Origin: Sanderia malayensis
Taxonomy: Eukaryota; Cnidaria; Scyphozoa; Semaeostomeae; Pelagiidae
Assembly (NCBI GenBank): GCA_013076295.1
Contig: RQOL01000660.1
Location: forward strand, 2,790,001 to 2,854,000
Reading direction: 5' to 3'
Length of the DNA: 64,000 nt
In this document: positions 32,901 to 44,894 of the stretch, in pieces
How the letters are laid out: every line of letters begins with the position of its first letter
Position numbering within the stretch: position 1 is the first letter of the stretch
Position numbers and translations under genes: made by a program
Notes under the pieces: generated by a model
What the model was told of the DNA's origin: nothing
Databases searched by the model: none
What the model saw: the letters and a program-made list of their open reading frames with translations, nothing else

Positions 32901-35900
32901 TTTCCGACAGCTCTAGAGACAGCACTTGCAGCAATTTGGCAAGCCCAGGTACAAGTGGACCCTCTGACGAGGAGTTTATCGAGCAGTATTCAAAGGAAGA
33001 CAATAAGAAAATTATCAAGGTATAAAATAAAAATATTCAAAATTGTGGCACTACAGCATCACGACTTGTAGCTATATACAGTAGAATCCCGATAACTGGA
33101 ACCCCCGGTAACTCGAACCTTGGATATCTCGAACCATTTTGTATTCCCCTTAAATGCTATTCTGGTACTTTGTAGCCCTCGATAACTCGAACATTCGTTA
33201 ATTCGAACCATTTTCATCGGTCCCATGAATGTTCGAGTTATCGAGATTCTACTGTAGTTTCTAATTATTATGATTAATTGTGATAGATTTGTTACATTTA
33301 AGCTTCTTTTTGGGCTGCAATCGATCTGCAGATATGCGAAGATCTGTATTTCATTTTATAGTTGCAATGTTCTATTCGTGGATGGCTTGTTAGAAAACGC
33401 TTCCATCGACTTGTCAGCATGTATATCACGTCAAAAGAAGGGGAACAGCTCATGAAAAGAAACAGAGTGAGTCTATCTCATCTTTCTTATTCGACCCTTG
33501 CATAAAATGGCTCAATTTCTATCCTATTATCGTATTATTAGTACACTAAGGCAACTTTGTTGATTGGCTCTTTAACTGTTGTTGTTGCTGTTGTTATTGT
33601 TGCTGTTGTTGTTGTCGTTGTTGTTGTTGCTGTTGCTGTTGTTGTTGTCGTTGTTGTTGCTGTTGTTATTGTCGTTATTGTTGTTGTTGTTGTTTCAGAT
33701 TTTGTGGCAATTTATCATTTCGGAGGAAGACTATGTGCAACAACTATCGACTTTGGTTAAAATTTTTCACAGGCCGTTTAGCATGGCTGCTGAATCAAAC
33801 TACCAGGCCTGTTCCGTCGAAGAAGTCAAGACCATATTCGCAAACATGTAATTATAACCGTTGTTATTTTATTTCTAATTGTAAATTGCAGCCGCATGCC
33901 ACTGGGTTTCTAGGACCATGCACGCATTGAGTCCACGTGAATAAGACTTTGTCAAAGATGGTTGTGGGTATTGAAGAGGTGGTATTGGGTGCTAAATGCA
34001 AAAGTGCTGCGAGATGAATGCGTGTTGGTTCGCCTTATCCAATGATGTTTCCTCAAATTATTCCCCATGACATGTGGGAACCCCCCTCAAAAACGTGCTC
34101 ACTCTCCAACACTGGGGTAAGGTAAAGACAGCACTCGAATTTATGTTTGCCGCATAAAATTGGAAGAAGCGATATACTCTCAGATCATTCCCCTAATTAC
34201 TGACACTTCTCTGGCAGAATAGAAATGTTAGAGTTTTCACACGTGATTACACGTTTTTCATTGTTTTATCAATAGTGACGTCATACTCATTCTTCATAAG
34301 ATGTTCTTGGAGGGAATCAAGCATCGACTAAAGTACTGGCCAGATATGCATTTGGGTACGCAACTGTAGCTATTTTATCACTACCTGCTTTCAATTCTAC
34401 CCTATGAACCTTGCGTTATACCTCAAAAAATATGTTACTCAAGCCCTCGTATATGTTACTGTTTATTATATTGTATTTTTTTCATGTCAAACTGTTATCT
34501 GGGTTTGGGTTGGGGTTAGGGTTAGGGTTAGAGCTAGGGTTAAGGCTAGGGTTAGACACCATTGATGTAAAAGTATACAGAAAAATGTTGTCTTAATAAC
34601 GTTGGACTTCCCTTGAGTAGCTTCATCGCTGAGAATATTTTTGTGTGCGCATGCTCTGTTTGTTGCACCAATGGTTTTGCGAGTTTATGAGAATGTAATC
34701 TCTTGCGATCATTCTCGTAGTTATTTGATCATTTGAAGACGCTAGCGTTAAACGTCAGCGAAAAAAGACTTTAACTTTTATCCGTTACAGATGACTACCT
34801 ATCTGCAATGGTTTCACTCATACCAGTTTACCATGACTACATAAGGAATCATACTAGTGCATTGCAAGTAAGTATCACGTAAAATTATTTCATTATCAAT
34901 TTGACCAAGAATTATGCACCATAGGTAACTAATAGGTTATTCCAAAGTATTCTCAATTTGTTGAAATGTCGAAAATTCACTATGCCATGATTAATCCCAA
35001 CCTTATTTGCTAATTACAATGTTCATTGAAGTTCTTGCAAGTTTATATCAACAATTGCATTTTTAATATTGCTTTGTACACTTTTACTAACAAAACAGCT
35101 ATTAAGCATTGAGTTTTCAACTTTGCTTAGGACACTCAAAGGTGATATCAAGCTATTGCTACGAGGTTTTCTCAATATCTCTTATTCGTTTTCACAGACA
35201 TTGTCACAATGCAAAAGAAGGCCTAAGTTCATGAAGCTGCTTTCTTGGTACGAAAACAAGCCCGAATGCAGTAGCCAGACAGTTGAACAATTTCTACATT
35301 ATCCAGTTTCATTGGTGAGAGAATTTAAACAATATTTCAGTCAATTTCGATACGGGATCGTAATTTGTTTCCATAAAAGCTGAAACTTAAACTTACATCT
35401 CTCAATACCATATATTTCCTATGTGATTTTTGCTGTTCTGTTTTCCGCGATGGCCTCATGTTTGAAAGATTTGAATTTGAATTTCTCTGATTTTACAGTT
35501 GCCGACGTATGCCAGAATCTTACGACAATTGCTCGAAGCAACACCCTCTGGAGATCCCCAGAAATGTCGTCTCCAAGAAATACTCGAGAAAATAGAAATA
35601 CTTCACAACGTGAGAGTCTTTTGATTTGATTTTCCAAAGTGTATTCCTGAACACTGCGAAAGATTATATATATGTTGTTCAATGTTTTATATGCATGTTA
35701 TTGAAACAGCTAGCTGGATTTAATGTCTAGCAATGCTCCAAAATGAAGTTAATTGTCTAATTAAATATATATTTTTTTGTATTTGTTTATTTTAGAGTAT
35801 GAATGTCGAGTTGAGTGAAAGTGAAAGCATTAAACAAACACTCGAGATTGAAAGATTGATTGTTGGCGGTTGCGATGTTCTGCTTGATGCTAATCAAAAG

Positions 35901-38900
35901 TTCATCAGAACTGGTAAGTCGTACTTTACATTACATAAATGTCAGATTATTCAATTCTTTTTCTCTTATACGTTACATGTATAACAAACCTCGAGGGTTT
36001 GCTGGAAACCCCCAAACATTCATCAAGTTAGAAGCTCTCTTGGGCCATTTCACTTCCAAATAGGAAACTTATTATTTCAAACTATTTTCTTCGGCCTAGT
36101 TGTGGCTTGTGTTGTTGGGAGAATTGTTTTGTCTTTTGCATCTACATTATTTTGAAACATTTTTTTCAGGATTGCTGAGACACTATGTAACTTCCAAGGT
36201 TGGTTTTGGAATAGTTCGAGAAAAGACCAGACATTGCTTTTTATTCAGTCAACATTTGATAATTACATCGCGAACATCTGATGGCTCTTTCAGACTTGCT
36301 AAGGTAAACATTATTTTAATTCCGCTCCTATTCTGACAGACTTTAAAGAAGTACCATAGTTCATGCTCGATTTCATAAAAACTGTGCCTTGGGGCTTCAG
36401 TTTTGATTTTTGGTGCATTTGGATTTCTTCAACTTATTAATTCCAAATTGGCTTTGCTAGATATGTGGAAAAATCCCTTTGAAGTACACGACGTTGGTTG
36501 AAGATGTGGATGACAAAGGTAGGGTGAATGTTTTTTTATTCATTTTTATTGCCAGATCATAATATCTAACATTGTGACATTATGTGACTTATTTACAACA
36601 TCCACATTCATTCGCTTCAATTTTGATTACAATTATTTCAATCATCTCTGTTTACTTATGTTTATATTTTAATTTTTTGAGACGTTCCACAAAAGAGTCG
36701 CGATTTGGCCTTTACGCTGCAAGTTCAGACAAAGTTGGTATGCTTCCATGTAACATTAATGGCAGCCAGAGCCACTGACAAAGCAATATGGACGTCAGAT
36801 ATTAGTCAGGTATCATTTGTTATTCTGACATTCAAGCATTGATATGCATCTTCATACATCGGTTCTTAGTTAGTGCCTGTTTATGTGAGCCCGCTTACTG
36901 AACCAGCACACTATGCAAGACAGATTTGAATTCTGTTCATATGATAAAATTGGGGAAAGTCCATTGCAAGACGCTGATTGCGCGTGCGCAGACGGTAAGC
37001 GGAATGGCGTGTTCATATGGGAAAATGTCCAAATCTTTTGCCCAGATTCCCGAATGCTTTAGCGAGATCTCGCCTTGCGGGTCAGCCCGCTTTCTCACGT
37101 GAATAGAAAACAAATTTTGAATAGGATTTGGGGAGTAGGTGAGATCTCCCTCATGATCTGACCCCTAAAGCAGGCTCATAAGAACAGGTTCTTAGTGCAT
37201 CAATCTTTAAAGCAAGATAGCTTACATAGATGAAATTGACTATCATCAAATATATATAATTGTGTGTAGGTATCATTGTCAATTATGATCTTTAATATTC
37301 TGCTCTATCCTCGTTGCAGTGTATATATAGTTTGACACTAGAAGCTCCGGATGAAGAGGACGAAGACTATGAAAATGAAAGGGAGGCTATTGGCGCAGGA
37401 GAGGCTCAGTCGAACGAAAATTCATCAACTCAACTTTCACGGAAAACTCCATTGTCCTTTCAAACTATATCAATCAAGTAATTCAAAAATTTATTTATCC
37501 ACAGTTTAATTTTGCGTGGTAATCACTTCTATCGCAGCCCGTCCAATGACTTCACGGATAATATTATTCAATCTATTTACTTGAACTCCATCCTGTTTGC
37601 AATATTTTTAGACCGGAGCTCCAGAATCTAAAATACTTCTGCAAACTATCAATTCTATATTTCATAAATTTTTCTTCAAGGGACGATCTGAGACTTACAA
37701 CAAATGCTGACGATATCAAGTATGCCGAACGGATTGGGTCGAATAATCTACCTCAGGTTTTTGTCCGTTTTATTCAACCACTTATTTTCTTTTCTTTCTA
37801 ATTCATCTTATCAGTAGGCCAATCTCTAACTTGGAAAGTGTTGCTGTCATTTTTATAAATGCTCAAGTCTTAGCGCATGTCACAATAGAATCCAGAAAGA
37901 GGCTGTGTGTATCCAATACCACTTGTTCAACCGCTGACCTGCGCATCCCTTGATATTTATTCGATAATAATGCAGGATTTTATTTTTCAGATCTTGTACG
38001 CAAGTCTTGAGAGATTGATCGAACGTTTGGTCGATCCGCGGCTGCCAGGGACCGATTTTACCGACACCTTTCTCGTTACATATCGCTATTTTACAACTGG
38101 AAGGTTTGTGCTGCAAGCACTGATCAACTTCTATAAGCAACTCGAAGACGACAGGAACCATGCCAATGGAGTAGAAACATTCGCCGAAGAAAAGCTCGAC
38201 AACAATAATATCCTGAGAAGTGGCAGTGCAGGTTGGAATGGTTTTGTTGTTTTGGTTATTTCTTCCCTCTTTGTTTGAAAACATTGGACTTGAATTCTCA
38301 ATTTTATGTTTTCACTTTGCAGTTTCCGAGAGGAAAACATCGTTACAAGCACCCATTGCTCGCGATAGAAGTTCAAGTATAATGAGTACGTCATCAAGCA
38401 TGTCTTCGTTTGATGACTATGATTCATTGTCACCGTTGCTACCGACTGACGTTGTCAACTTTGCAACTTTGACAAGAAGGCAGAGCAGAGTGCAATGGTG
38501 TGTTATCTAATTCTCTTTTAATGAAAGCCACGACGCACATGATAATAGCCTAGAATGTATACCTCATACTTTATTGAATCTGTTTTATCGAATTCTAAGG
38601 TACGATAATCCACTTAGTGATGCGAGCGCAGCAAACCAAAAGCCGAGAAGCATGTCACAAGAGAATATAGCCGTAAGTGAGCGACCTTGTGACGAAAGCC
38701 TCAGCCGAAGGAAGACCTCATCGCCGGCGGCGTTTGTGAATAATGGTTACCATAGCACGTTAAAAAGAGCCGAGACGCCTCTTTCGGACCAATCAGATTT
38801 GAGAAGCGACTGTGACGAAAACAACGATGAATTGAGGTCGTTAATGTCTAGAACAGAGAGTGAACAGTCTGTGAATTCAATTTGCTCTGATGAAGCTTAC

Positions 38901-41900
38901 GATCGACAGCTGGAAACTCTGATCGAGGCAACTCGAGAGGAAGGTCAAACGAGCGATGGAAAACATGGAAACGAGGCTCGTGAAAGCGAGGCTGGTGACG
39001 TCATTGTGGAAGAAGATTCTGATGAATCTCATGTCAATGTTGAAATCGAAGAGAAGAATAACGAACGGGGCATAGATGTGGAGGAGCCTGTTGCACCAAA
39101 CGGCGGCCTTGGCATCAGCGAGCTTCATATCGACTTGAGACAAAGAATGCTGGTACGGCAGCACTTGAATGAGCACAGACCCTCACTACCCGCCGTGTTG
39201 CAGCCAAGAATTAAGCAAGGAAAAGACTTGTCGAAATGGCTGGGAATAACAGACAGTCCTAACTCGCTGTTGCATCAAAATAAAAAGAAAAACAAAAAGG
39301 ATAAATCAAAGGATAAAGTGCAGGAGATGAAAACGACTCGGTCTCCATCATCGTCAAGCAGTAACGGATCACAGAATGATGATCGAAGGTCGTTGATATT
39401 TGAGGATGATGAAAAGACGGAACGCACTCCGAGTCCAACGTCTTCGAAGAAGAGCTTACGGTCCGCCATCAGTTCCCCGTTTCCCCACGGAAAGTCCAAA
39501 CACCCTCCAGAGAGTCCCAAAAAGAAGTTTTTCACATTTTCCAAAACCCCGAAGACGTCGAAACTCGTCGGTGTGAAGCGCGCAAAATCGGAATTGATTC
39601 ATCAGGATATGATGACGCCAACTGACGACCATGATGCATTGATGCGAAAGAGCCGTACTCTTGGTAATGGTTCGTTTATTCATGACGAGGACACAAGAAG
39701 TCTCTGCGCGCTGTCTACGGTTGAAGATGTTGTCATCAAAGTGAGCGCAAGTGAAGGCAACCTCAAGGAGAAAGCATTGGCAAGATCCAAGAGGGAAAAA
39801 CATGTTACCTTGAAGATTGACAAGGTCGATGAAGATGATCAAGACAACAAACATCGGACAAATTCGTATGATTTCTCGCGAGATCCAAGTCGTGTGTCTA
39901 TGAGGGCCATTTTACCAAACAGAGCACCTTTAAAAATTCTCAATATTATGAAACATTGGTTATCAAAGCATTACCAGGTACGTTGTTGGCATTTATGGTA
40001 TTGGTACAATACTTAGTTTTATTGAGGAATCTTTGAAATTTTTACAAAAGTTTGCAAGGACTTATAGAGACTTCTTTTGGAGAGTTTGGGTAATTTCATT
40101 CAAATACGTGAATATTTCAATAACACAATTTCGAACAAATTTTCGTAACCATATTTTTTATTAATTTCAGATTTTTTTCCCATTCAAAAACCCATTACAT
40201 TAATTTTAATCATTCATTTTTTGAAGAATTATTATCTATTTCTCTTTACGTTCGGAGTTTAACTCGTGGTGTGTTGGCCTTTTTTTAGGATTTTGAAAAG
40301 GACTCCGAATTAGTTGAAACTCTCCGAATATTCTTTGGCGAAGTGAAGAAAAACCCAGACACTCTACCAGTTGTTAAAGAGATCGTCAAAAGCATGGAAA
40401 GGTACCTTGTTGTTTATTGTTTGTTTGTTTTTTTTGTTCGTTTATAATTTCTTTTTTTCCCAAGATATAATAATCGCAAATTATCTTGAACCCTGGATTA
40501 TATTTACAACATATATTTTCATGCTCGTCTAGACTTATGGAGACAAATCGGCAATCGATATCGAATTCTGTTGAAGATGTTTTCATTCGAGAAGCTACTA
40601 ATCAAGTCGAATTGCCCGAGACATTTCCATCAACTTGGTACCCGATTAAAGTCGCTGATGATTTGACTATTTTGGAACATTATTTGTATGGCAAAATTTC
40701 TACCCGGTAGGCCCTAGTAATTTTTATTCAGCATGATTAAGGTTTTCTTATCAATATTTCACATTGTAACAGCTTGTTAACAACTTTTTAAAATCGTAGC
40801 AAAACTCTCGAGCATTTGCATACCTTTTCAGAGAATTCATGAAATGTGCTTGGACAAAGAAGGACAAAGAAGAGCAGGCGCCATACATCACCAAAATCAG
40901 TAGACGATTTAACCAGGTTTGCTTCAAACTTTGGGTTTCGATTTTCATTCGAGAACCTCACTTCTTCCCAGGATAATATTTCTTTAAATCTTGTAATAAT
41001 AATAATAATATTCTCAAGTTTAATTTGTTTGTTAGGTTTCTGGCATGGTTGCACACGAAGTAATTCACAGTGGAACGGAGAACGAGCGCGCTGCGAGAAT
41101 CGAATTCTGGATTGCGGTTGCAGCGCGGTGCCGTGATCTCAACAACTTCAACTCGGTTCTTCAGATAACCAGTGGCCTAATGAAGAGCTCTGTTTATCGC
41201 TTAAAGAAATCTTGGGAGCTTGTCAACAAACAGGTATAAGATTTGTTCCTTAGTTTTAATTCGTTAAACGAGAATACTGCAAATTTATAGTCAAGCATTA
41301 CATCGAGTTACTCTGTCTAATTCGAACACCCTGGGGAAGCGTGAAAATGCTTGAATTACAAAATGTTCGAATTATAGAGGTTTATTTTATAAGAATTGGT
41401 TCATTAGTGATCCTTGAAGGGACAGAGAAGTTCGTTCGAATTAGATAGAGTTCGATTCGAACTATGCAGATTTGACTGTATCCTAAATTCGAATCCGACT
41501 TTATTGGTCCTGAAATAACAACCTTTGAAAGCCATATAATTTGAACTTGTCATTTGAAAGAGGGTTCGGGCAAGCCACTGTATTTCTGTTCATGAAAAGA
41601 AAAATTGATTCTTTCATAACATGCACATTTAATTTTGCTGTTAAGAAATTAATGTTGTTGTTTGCAACTTTGCAACAATGTGTTTTCAATCATTCACAAT
41701 GCCAATTTGCCATGTTTTGACTTTAAATTGTCTCCATTTTTCAGCTGAGGGAAGTATTAAATGACCTTCAAAGTTTAGTTTCTGCCGACAACTGTTTCGG
41801 AAAATTGCGAGAGGCAATTCATAAGTGAGTTTGTTTTCATTTTTTTGTATTTATTTGCCAACTAGCATCGTCTGGTCACATTGGCCTGGTCTGATTATCG

Positions 41901-42784
41901 AGCGATGGTCACATTGGCCTGGTCTGATTATCAAACGATGATCACATTGGCCTGGTCTGATTATCGAACGATGGTGACATTGGCATGGTCTGATTATCGA
42001 TTATAATTCTTTTTTTCAGTTGCAATCCTCCTTGTGTGCCATTTATTGGCTTCTATCTAACTGACCTTTTGTTTATGGATGAAAGAGCACCAAATAGGGA
42101 CGAAACAGAACTCATCAACTTCGCAAAAATGAGCAAGGTTATATTTAATCATGATTTCAATTAGTTGCTCACTGTTGCTAGCCAAGTTTTTTTCTTGCCT
42201 AATCTACAATTGCTTTCACCTCAAGTCAATTGTCTCTTTTTTACTTTCGTAGATTTCAAGAGCCATCAGAGAGATAAGACAGTATCAACAACTTCGATAT
42301 ACAATGGAACTTGATATTAATGTGAGTTTCACCATGAATAAACTGCAATTAATACACTCCCTGAGCCTAAGTTACGCACAACCGGGTGAAAATGGCGTCT
42401 AAAAATGGCCCGAGGCCTAAGCAAGAAAATGTACATAACAATATATAAATACCAAACGGGTTTCAATAGCGGATTTCTTTAGCAGAAATATACTCAGAAT
42501 TTATATATTGTTATGTACATTTTCTTGCTTAGGCCTCGGGCCACTTTTAGACGCTATTTTTCATCCGGTAACTTATGCTCAGGGAGTGTATATGGATTTC
42601 TAATCATTCATTGATCGTTCTCTAAACTTTGCTTTTAAATCTCCGAGATTATTAGAATGAGTCACGTTTAGCTTTTTCTTACCAGATCGCGCAATACCTT
42701 CTTGCTTCGCATGTCGATTCTGATATTCCGGATTTCGAAGATATGTTATACGAACAATCCTTGGTTGCCGAACCAAGAGGGTGA
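29934..42784 (+). CDS. RASGRF: RASGRF-type Ras/Rho guanine nucleotide exchange factor
   Basis: 27 coding exons, 1,571 aa, all phases agree: 29934-30185, 31073-31179, 32106-32253, 32852-33019, 33362-33466, 33699-33847, 34276-34355, 34791-34867, 35198-35314, 35499-35609, 35796-35913, 36170-36303, 36461-36518, 36682-36809, 37320-37477, 37681-37756, 37991-38231, 38323-38497, 38600-39977, 40289-40401, 40533-40706, 40832-40916, 41036-41233, 41745-41824, 42020-42137, 42253-42321, 42686-42784. Domains: PH1 (about 18-120), coiled coil (125-168), IQ motif (SIRGWLVRKRF, 229-239), DH (262-445, SEEDYVQQL), PH2 (470-584), REM (640-745), serine-rich disordered linker in one 1.4-kb exon (801-1260), CDC25 RasGEF (1330-1560; NCNPPCVPFIG, FAKMSK). 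This order is diagnostic of RASGRF1/2, which load GTP on Ras and Rac under calmodulin control. Somewhat longer than human RASGRF1 because of the linker. Confidence 0.94.
33079..33254. mobile_element. pogo/Tigger-like MITE in RASGRF intron 4
   Basis: TIRs CAGTAGAATCCCGATAACT / AGTTATCGAGATTCTACTG with TA on both sides, 176 bp. Internal subrepeats of the ATAACTCGAAC type. Typical of Tc1/mariner-superfamily pogo derivatives. Confidence 0.8.
33577..33694 (+). repeat. (TTG)n-type imperfect microsatellite abutting a splice acceptor
   Basis: About 118 bp of TGT/TGC/TTA/TCG triplets form the pyrimidine tract of the acceptor at 33,697-33,698 (RASGRF exon 6, start of the DH domain). Confidence 0.9.
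34500..34554 (+). repeat. degenerate interstitial telomere-like repeat
   Basis: GGTTAGGGTTAGGGTTAG with neighbouring variants (GGTTGGGG, GAGCTAGGG) in RASGRF intron 7. Confidence 0.7.
41288..41478. mobile_element. TA-flanked pogo-like MITE, family B copy 1
   Basis: In RASGRF intron 23. Ends (T)AGTCAAG... and TTTGACTG. Interior about 190 bp shared with the element at 49,864, including CTGTCTAATTCGAACACCCT and GGTCCTTGAAGGGAC-like boxes. TA flanks. Confidence 0.75.
41874..42001 (+). repeat. 33-bp tandem repeat, about 3.9 copies
   Basis: GGTCACATTGGCCTGGTCTG-ATTATCGAACGAT unit, few mismatches, in RASGRF intron 24 ending just before the pyrimidine tract of exon 25. Confidence 0.9.
42353..42590. 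mobile_element. foldback MITE with TACACTCCCTGAGC ends
   Basis: About 95-bp arms in inverted orientation around a 48-bp centre. Termini CACTCCCTGAGC / GCTCAGGGAGTG, TA on both sides. In RASGRF intron 26. No coding capacity; Tc1/mariner-type by TSD. Confidence 0.82.
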
Positions 42785-43358
42785 ATTTCTACGCAATGCA
42801 ATTTAAACGTCTTTCAAATTCGTCATCGCATTTTTCATAATTAATCCTAATTTTTTGTTGGTTCTTACCTTACAAAGTTTTGTTTTTCATCTTTTTACAG
42901 AAATTAAAATCTTGTACTAGAATTTTAAAAGTTTATAGGTTCTTCATATGCAGTTGAGCCTGGTTAGGGTAACACCTATTGGGGTGGGGGGCAATTTATT
43001 CGAGTTAAGGAGACATATATGGCAAGTTAAAATAAAGGGGGACGTTTGATGCATTGAGGAATTTAAATTCAATGGTAGTTGTCGATTTATTGAGGTTCAA
43101 ATGTATATTTAGTAATCCATGGACGATTTTCATAAATTTCTATCATTAATGCTCATAATGTATTTATATATGCACTATTCAAATCTCAATATAATGTTAA
43201 TATGATAACTTTGTGTTAAGTTTCAGGTGAATAAAATTTAATAAGGAACATATTGTGAAGAATTGTTTTGTTATTTTGCGCCTTTTTCTTCGGTCGAGAG
43301 TATTATTTTTCTGGAGTATAGAAGACGTAATACTACTGGCAGTGTCTGATGTATCAGT

Positions 43359-43398
43359 TTAGGGTTAGGGTTAGGGTTAGGGTTAGGGTTAGGGTTAG
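43359..43398 (+). repeat. interstitial (TTAGGG)n, about 6.6 perfect copies
   Basis: Perfect hexamers, flanked by two related segments (GACGTAATACTACTGGCAG and GACGTATTACTACTGGTAG), the second followed by a shorter TTTAGGGTTAGG. Confidence 0.93.
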
Positions 43399-43542
43399 TA
43401 TGCCCTAAAGGTGGGTGTGTATGTGCAGTGTCATATATAGGTTACTGCGCAGGAGTTTGCATGACGTATTACTACTGGTAGTGTCTCATTCTCATGGTTC
43501 ATTTAGGGTTAGGCGAAGGAACTTAACTTTTTAAAGGTGGGA

Positions 43543-44793
43543 CATAGACTCATTACATTGCATCCCTATGCCTCGCTCGCAACTCGCTCAACACAAGGGA
43601 CTTATGGACTTACTGTTCAAAAACTGTCCAAAAAAATAAAGCCTCGCTCTGATGTAATGCTACAAGATTAAAACTTGGAAAATGCCGGGAGGACTCAAAA
43701 ATTTCAATATTTTGTGTTGCCGCCTCTGAGCTGAACAAGTTTTCATTTTATTTTAAACAAAAGATGCAAATGGTTGCATATCCAAGATTTTTTATTTGGA
43801 AGTATAGAAACAGGTAAGTTTCATTTTTAGTTTCCAATTTAGTCCTTGTTGGATTTTGCAAATTACCAGCGGTTGTTTAACTTGATTTCATGTTTGATTT
43901 GATAAACATGTCTAGGCCTTTGACGAACCGACAAATTCATTTTTTGGGTTATTTTATGAACAATGAAAAGCAATTATTTTCATTGTTACATTCACAGATT
44001 AAATCCCAGATGCATGGTCAGCTGAAGGACGAAGAACTAGTATTTATCAGTAAATTAACACGCTTCAATGAACCGTAATTTCTAACTTTACTTTTGGTTA
44101 TACTGACTCTGAATTGGAAGAAGAAACTTGGATATATTCAATATTTACTTTGAATTACTTAGAGAAAATAATTTTTAATTTTGACTATAGAATAACTTTT
44201 CTTGATAATGAGATTATTAGTATCTAGTTTTATATGTAATAATACATGAAATGCTTTTTGCTTTCTTAATTGGTGGTGAATACACGCGTGTTGTTTTTCA
44301 TAATCCTGAATACAACAAGTCCTGATGAAATAGAATTGTCAAACGAAAAGCAGTTTCTACCTTAACTTTTGCAAGACCCATATACAAAAACAAAGAATTG
44401 TGGTGAGGACTTTTTTGTCAATATTTCTCGGGAAAGCACAAAAATTTATTGAGTTTGTATCCATTTTAACTTTTCTCACAGCTTCGGCATTTTCCCGCCA
44501 TTTGTTAAATTAAAAATTGACGCCACGCCACATCTTATAGTCCAGCTTGGTCCGTAAAATATCGAGTTAAACCTTATCTTACATGGCCTAAGTTGTGGTT
44601 GAACGTGATTGGTCAAAAAGAACAATAGCCATTGTTTAAAAGCCAAATGCTGCAATCTGATTGAGCCGACAAAAATTTGTCGGGAGAGGAGATTTTTGGA
44701 CAGTTTTTGACCTGAAAGTCCATAAGTCCCTCAAACGAGCGAGTGAAAACGAGCGAGGCACAGGGACGCAATGTAGTGAGTCTAGGTGGGACA
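43543..44793. mobile_element. 1.25-kb inverted-repeat element
   Basis: About 90-bp imperfect inverted repeats: ATAGACTCATTACATTGCAT... (43,548 on) against the complement of the segment ending near 44,790, sharing TGCCTCGCTCG and AAAAACTGTCC. The interior is AT-rich with only a 55-62 aa frame at 43,911-44,078 of no known family. Probably a non-autonomous DNA transposon. Confidence 0.6.
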
Positions 44794-44894
44794 CACAAAT
44801 GGCATCTATTCAATTCAATATCTTTTTGTTTGAAAGTGAGTTGTGTTTTTAAAATTTAGTTTGTGTGGAAATTTGCATTAAATGTGGCAAAGAA

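Larger units (their letters stand above)
42785..44894. other. RASGRF-MED25 intergenic region
   Basis: Candidate RASGRF poly(A) signal AATAAA at 43,230-43,235; interstitial telomere repeats; then an inverted-repeat element. No gene recognised. Confidence 0.6.

Noticed and set aside
33557..33851. Val- or Leu-rich frames
   Set aside because: Translations of the intronic TTG microsatellite running into exon 6.
43890..44078. 62-aa frame inside the inverted-repeat element as a transposase remnant
   Set aside because: Too short and without a recognisable catalytic motif.
44865..44894. GTG start adding ten residues to MED25
   Set aside because: Nuclear genes start at ATG; the ATG at 44,895 gives the expected short leader before DVVFVVE.
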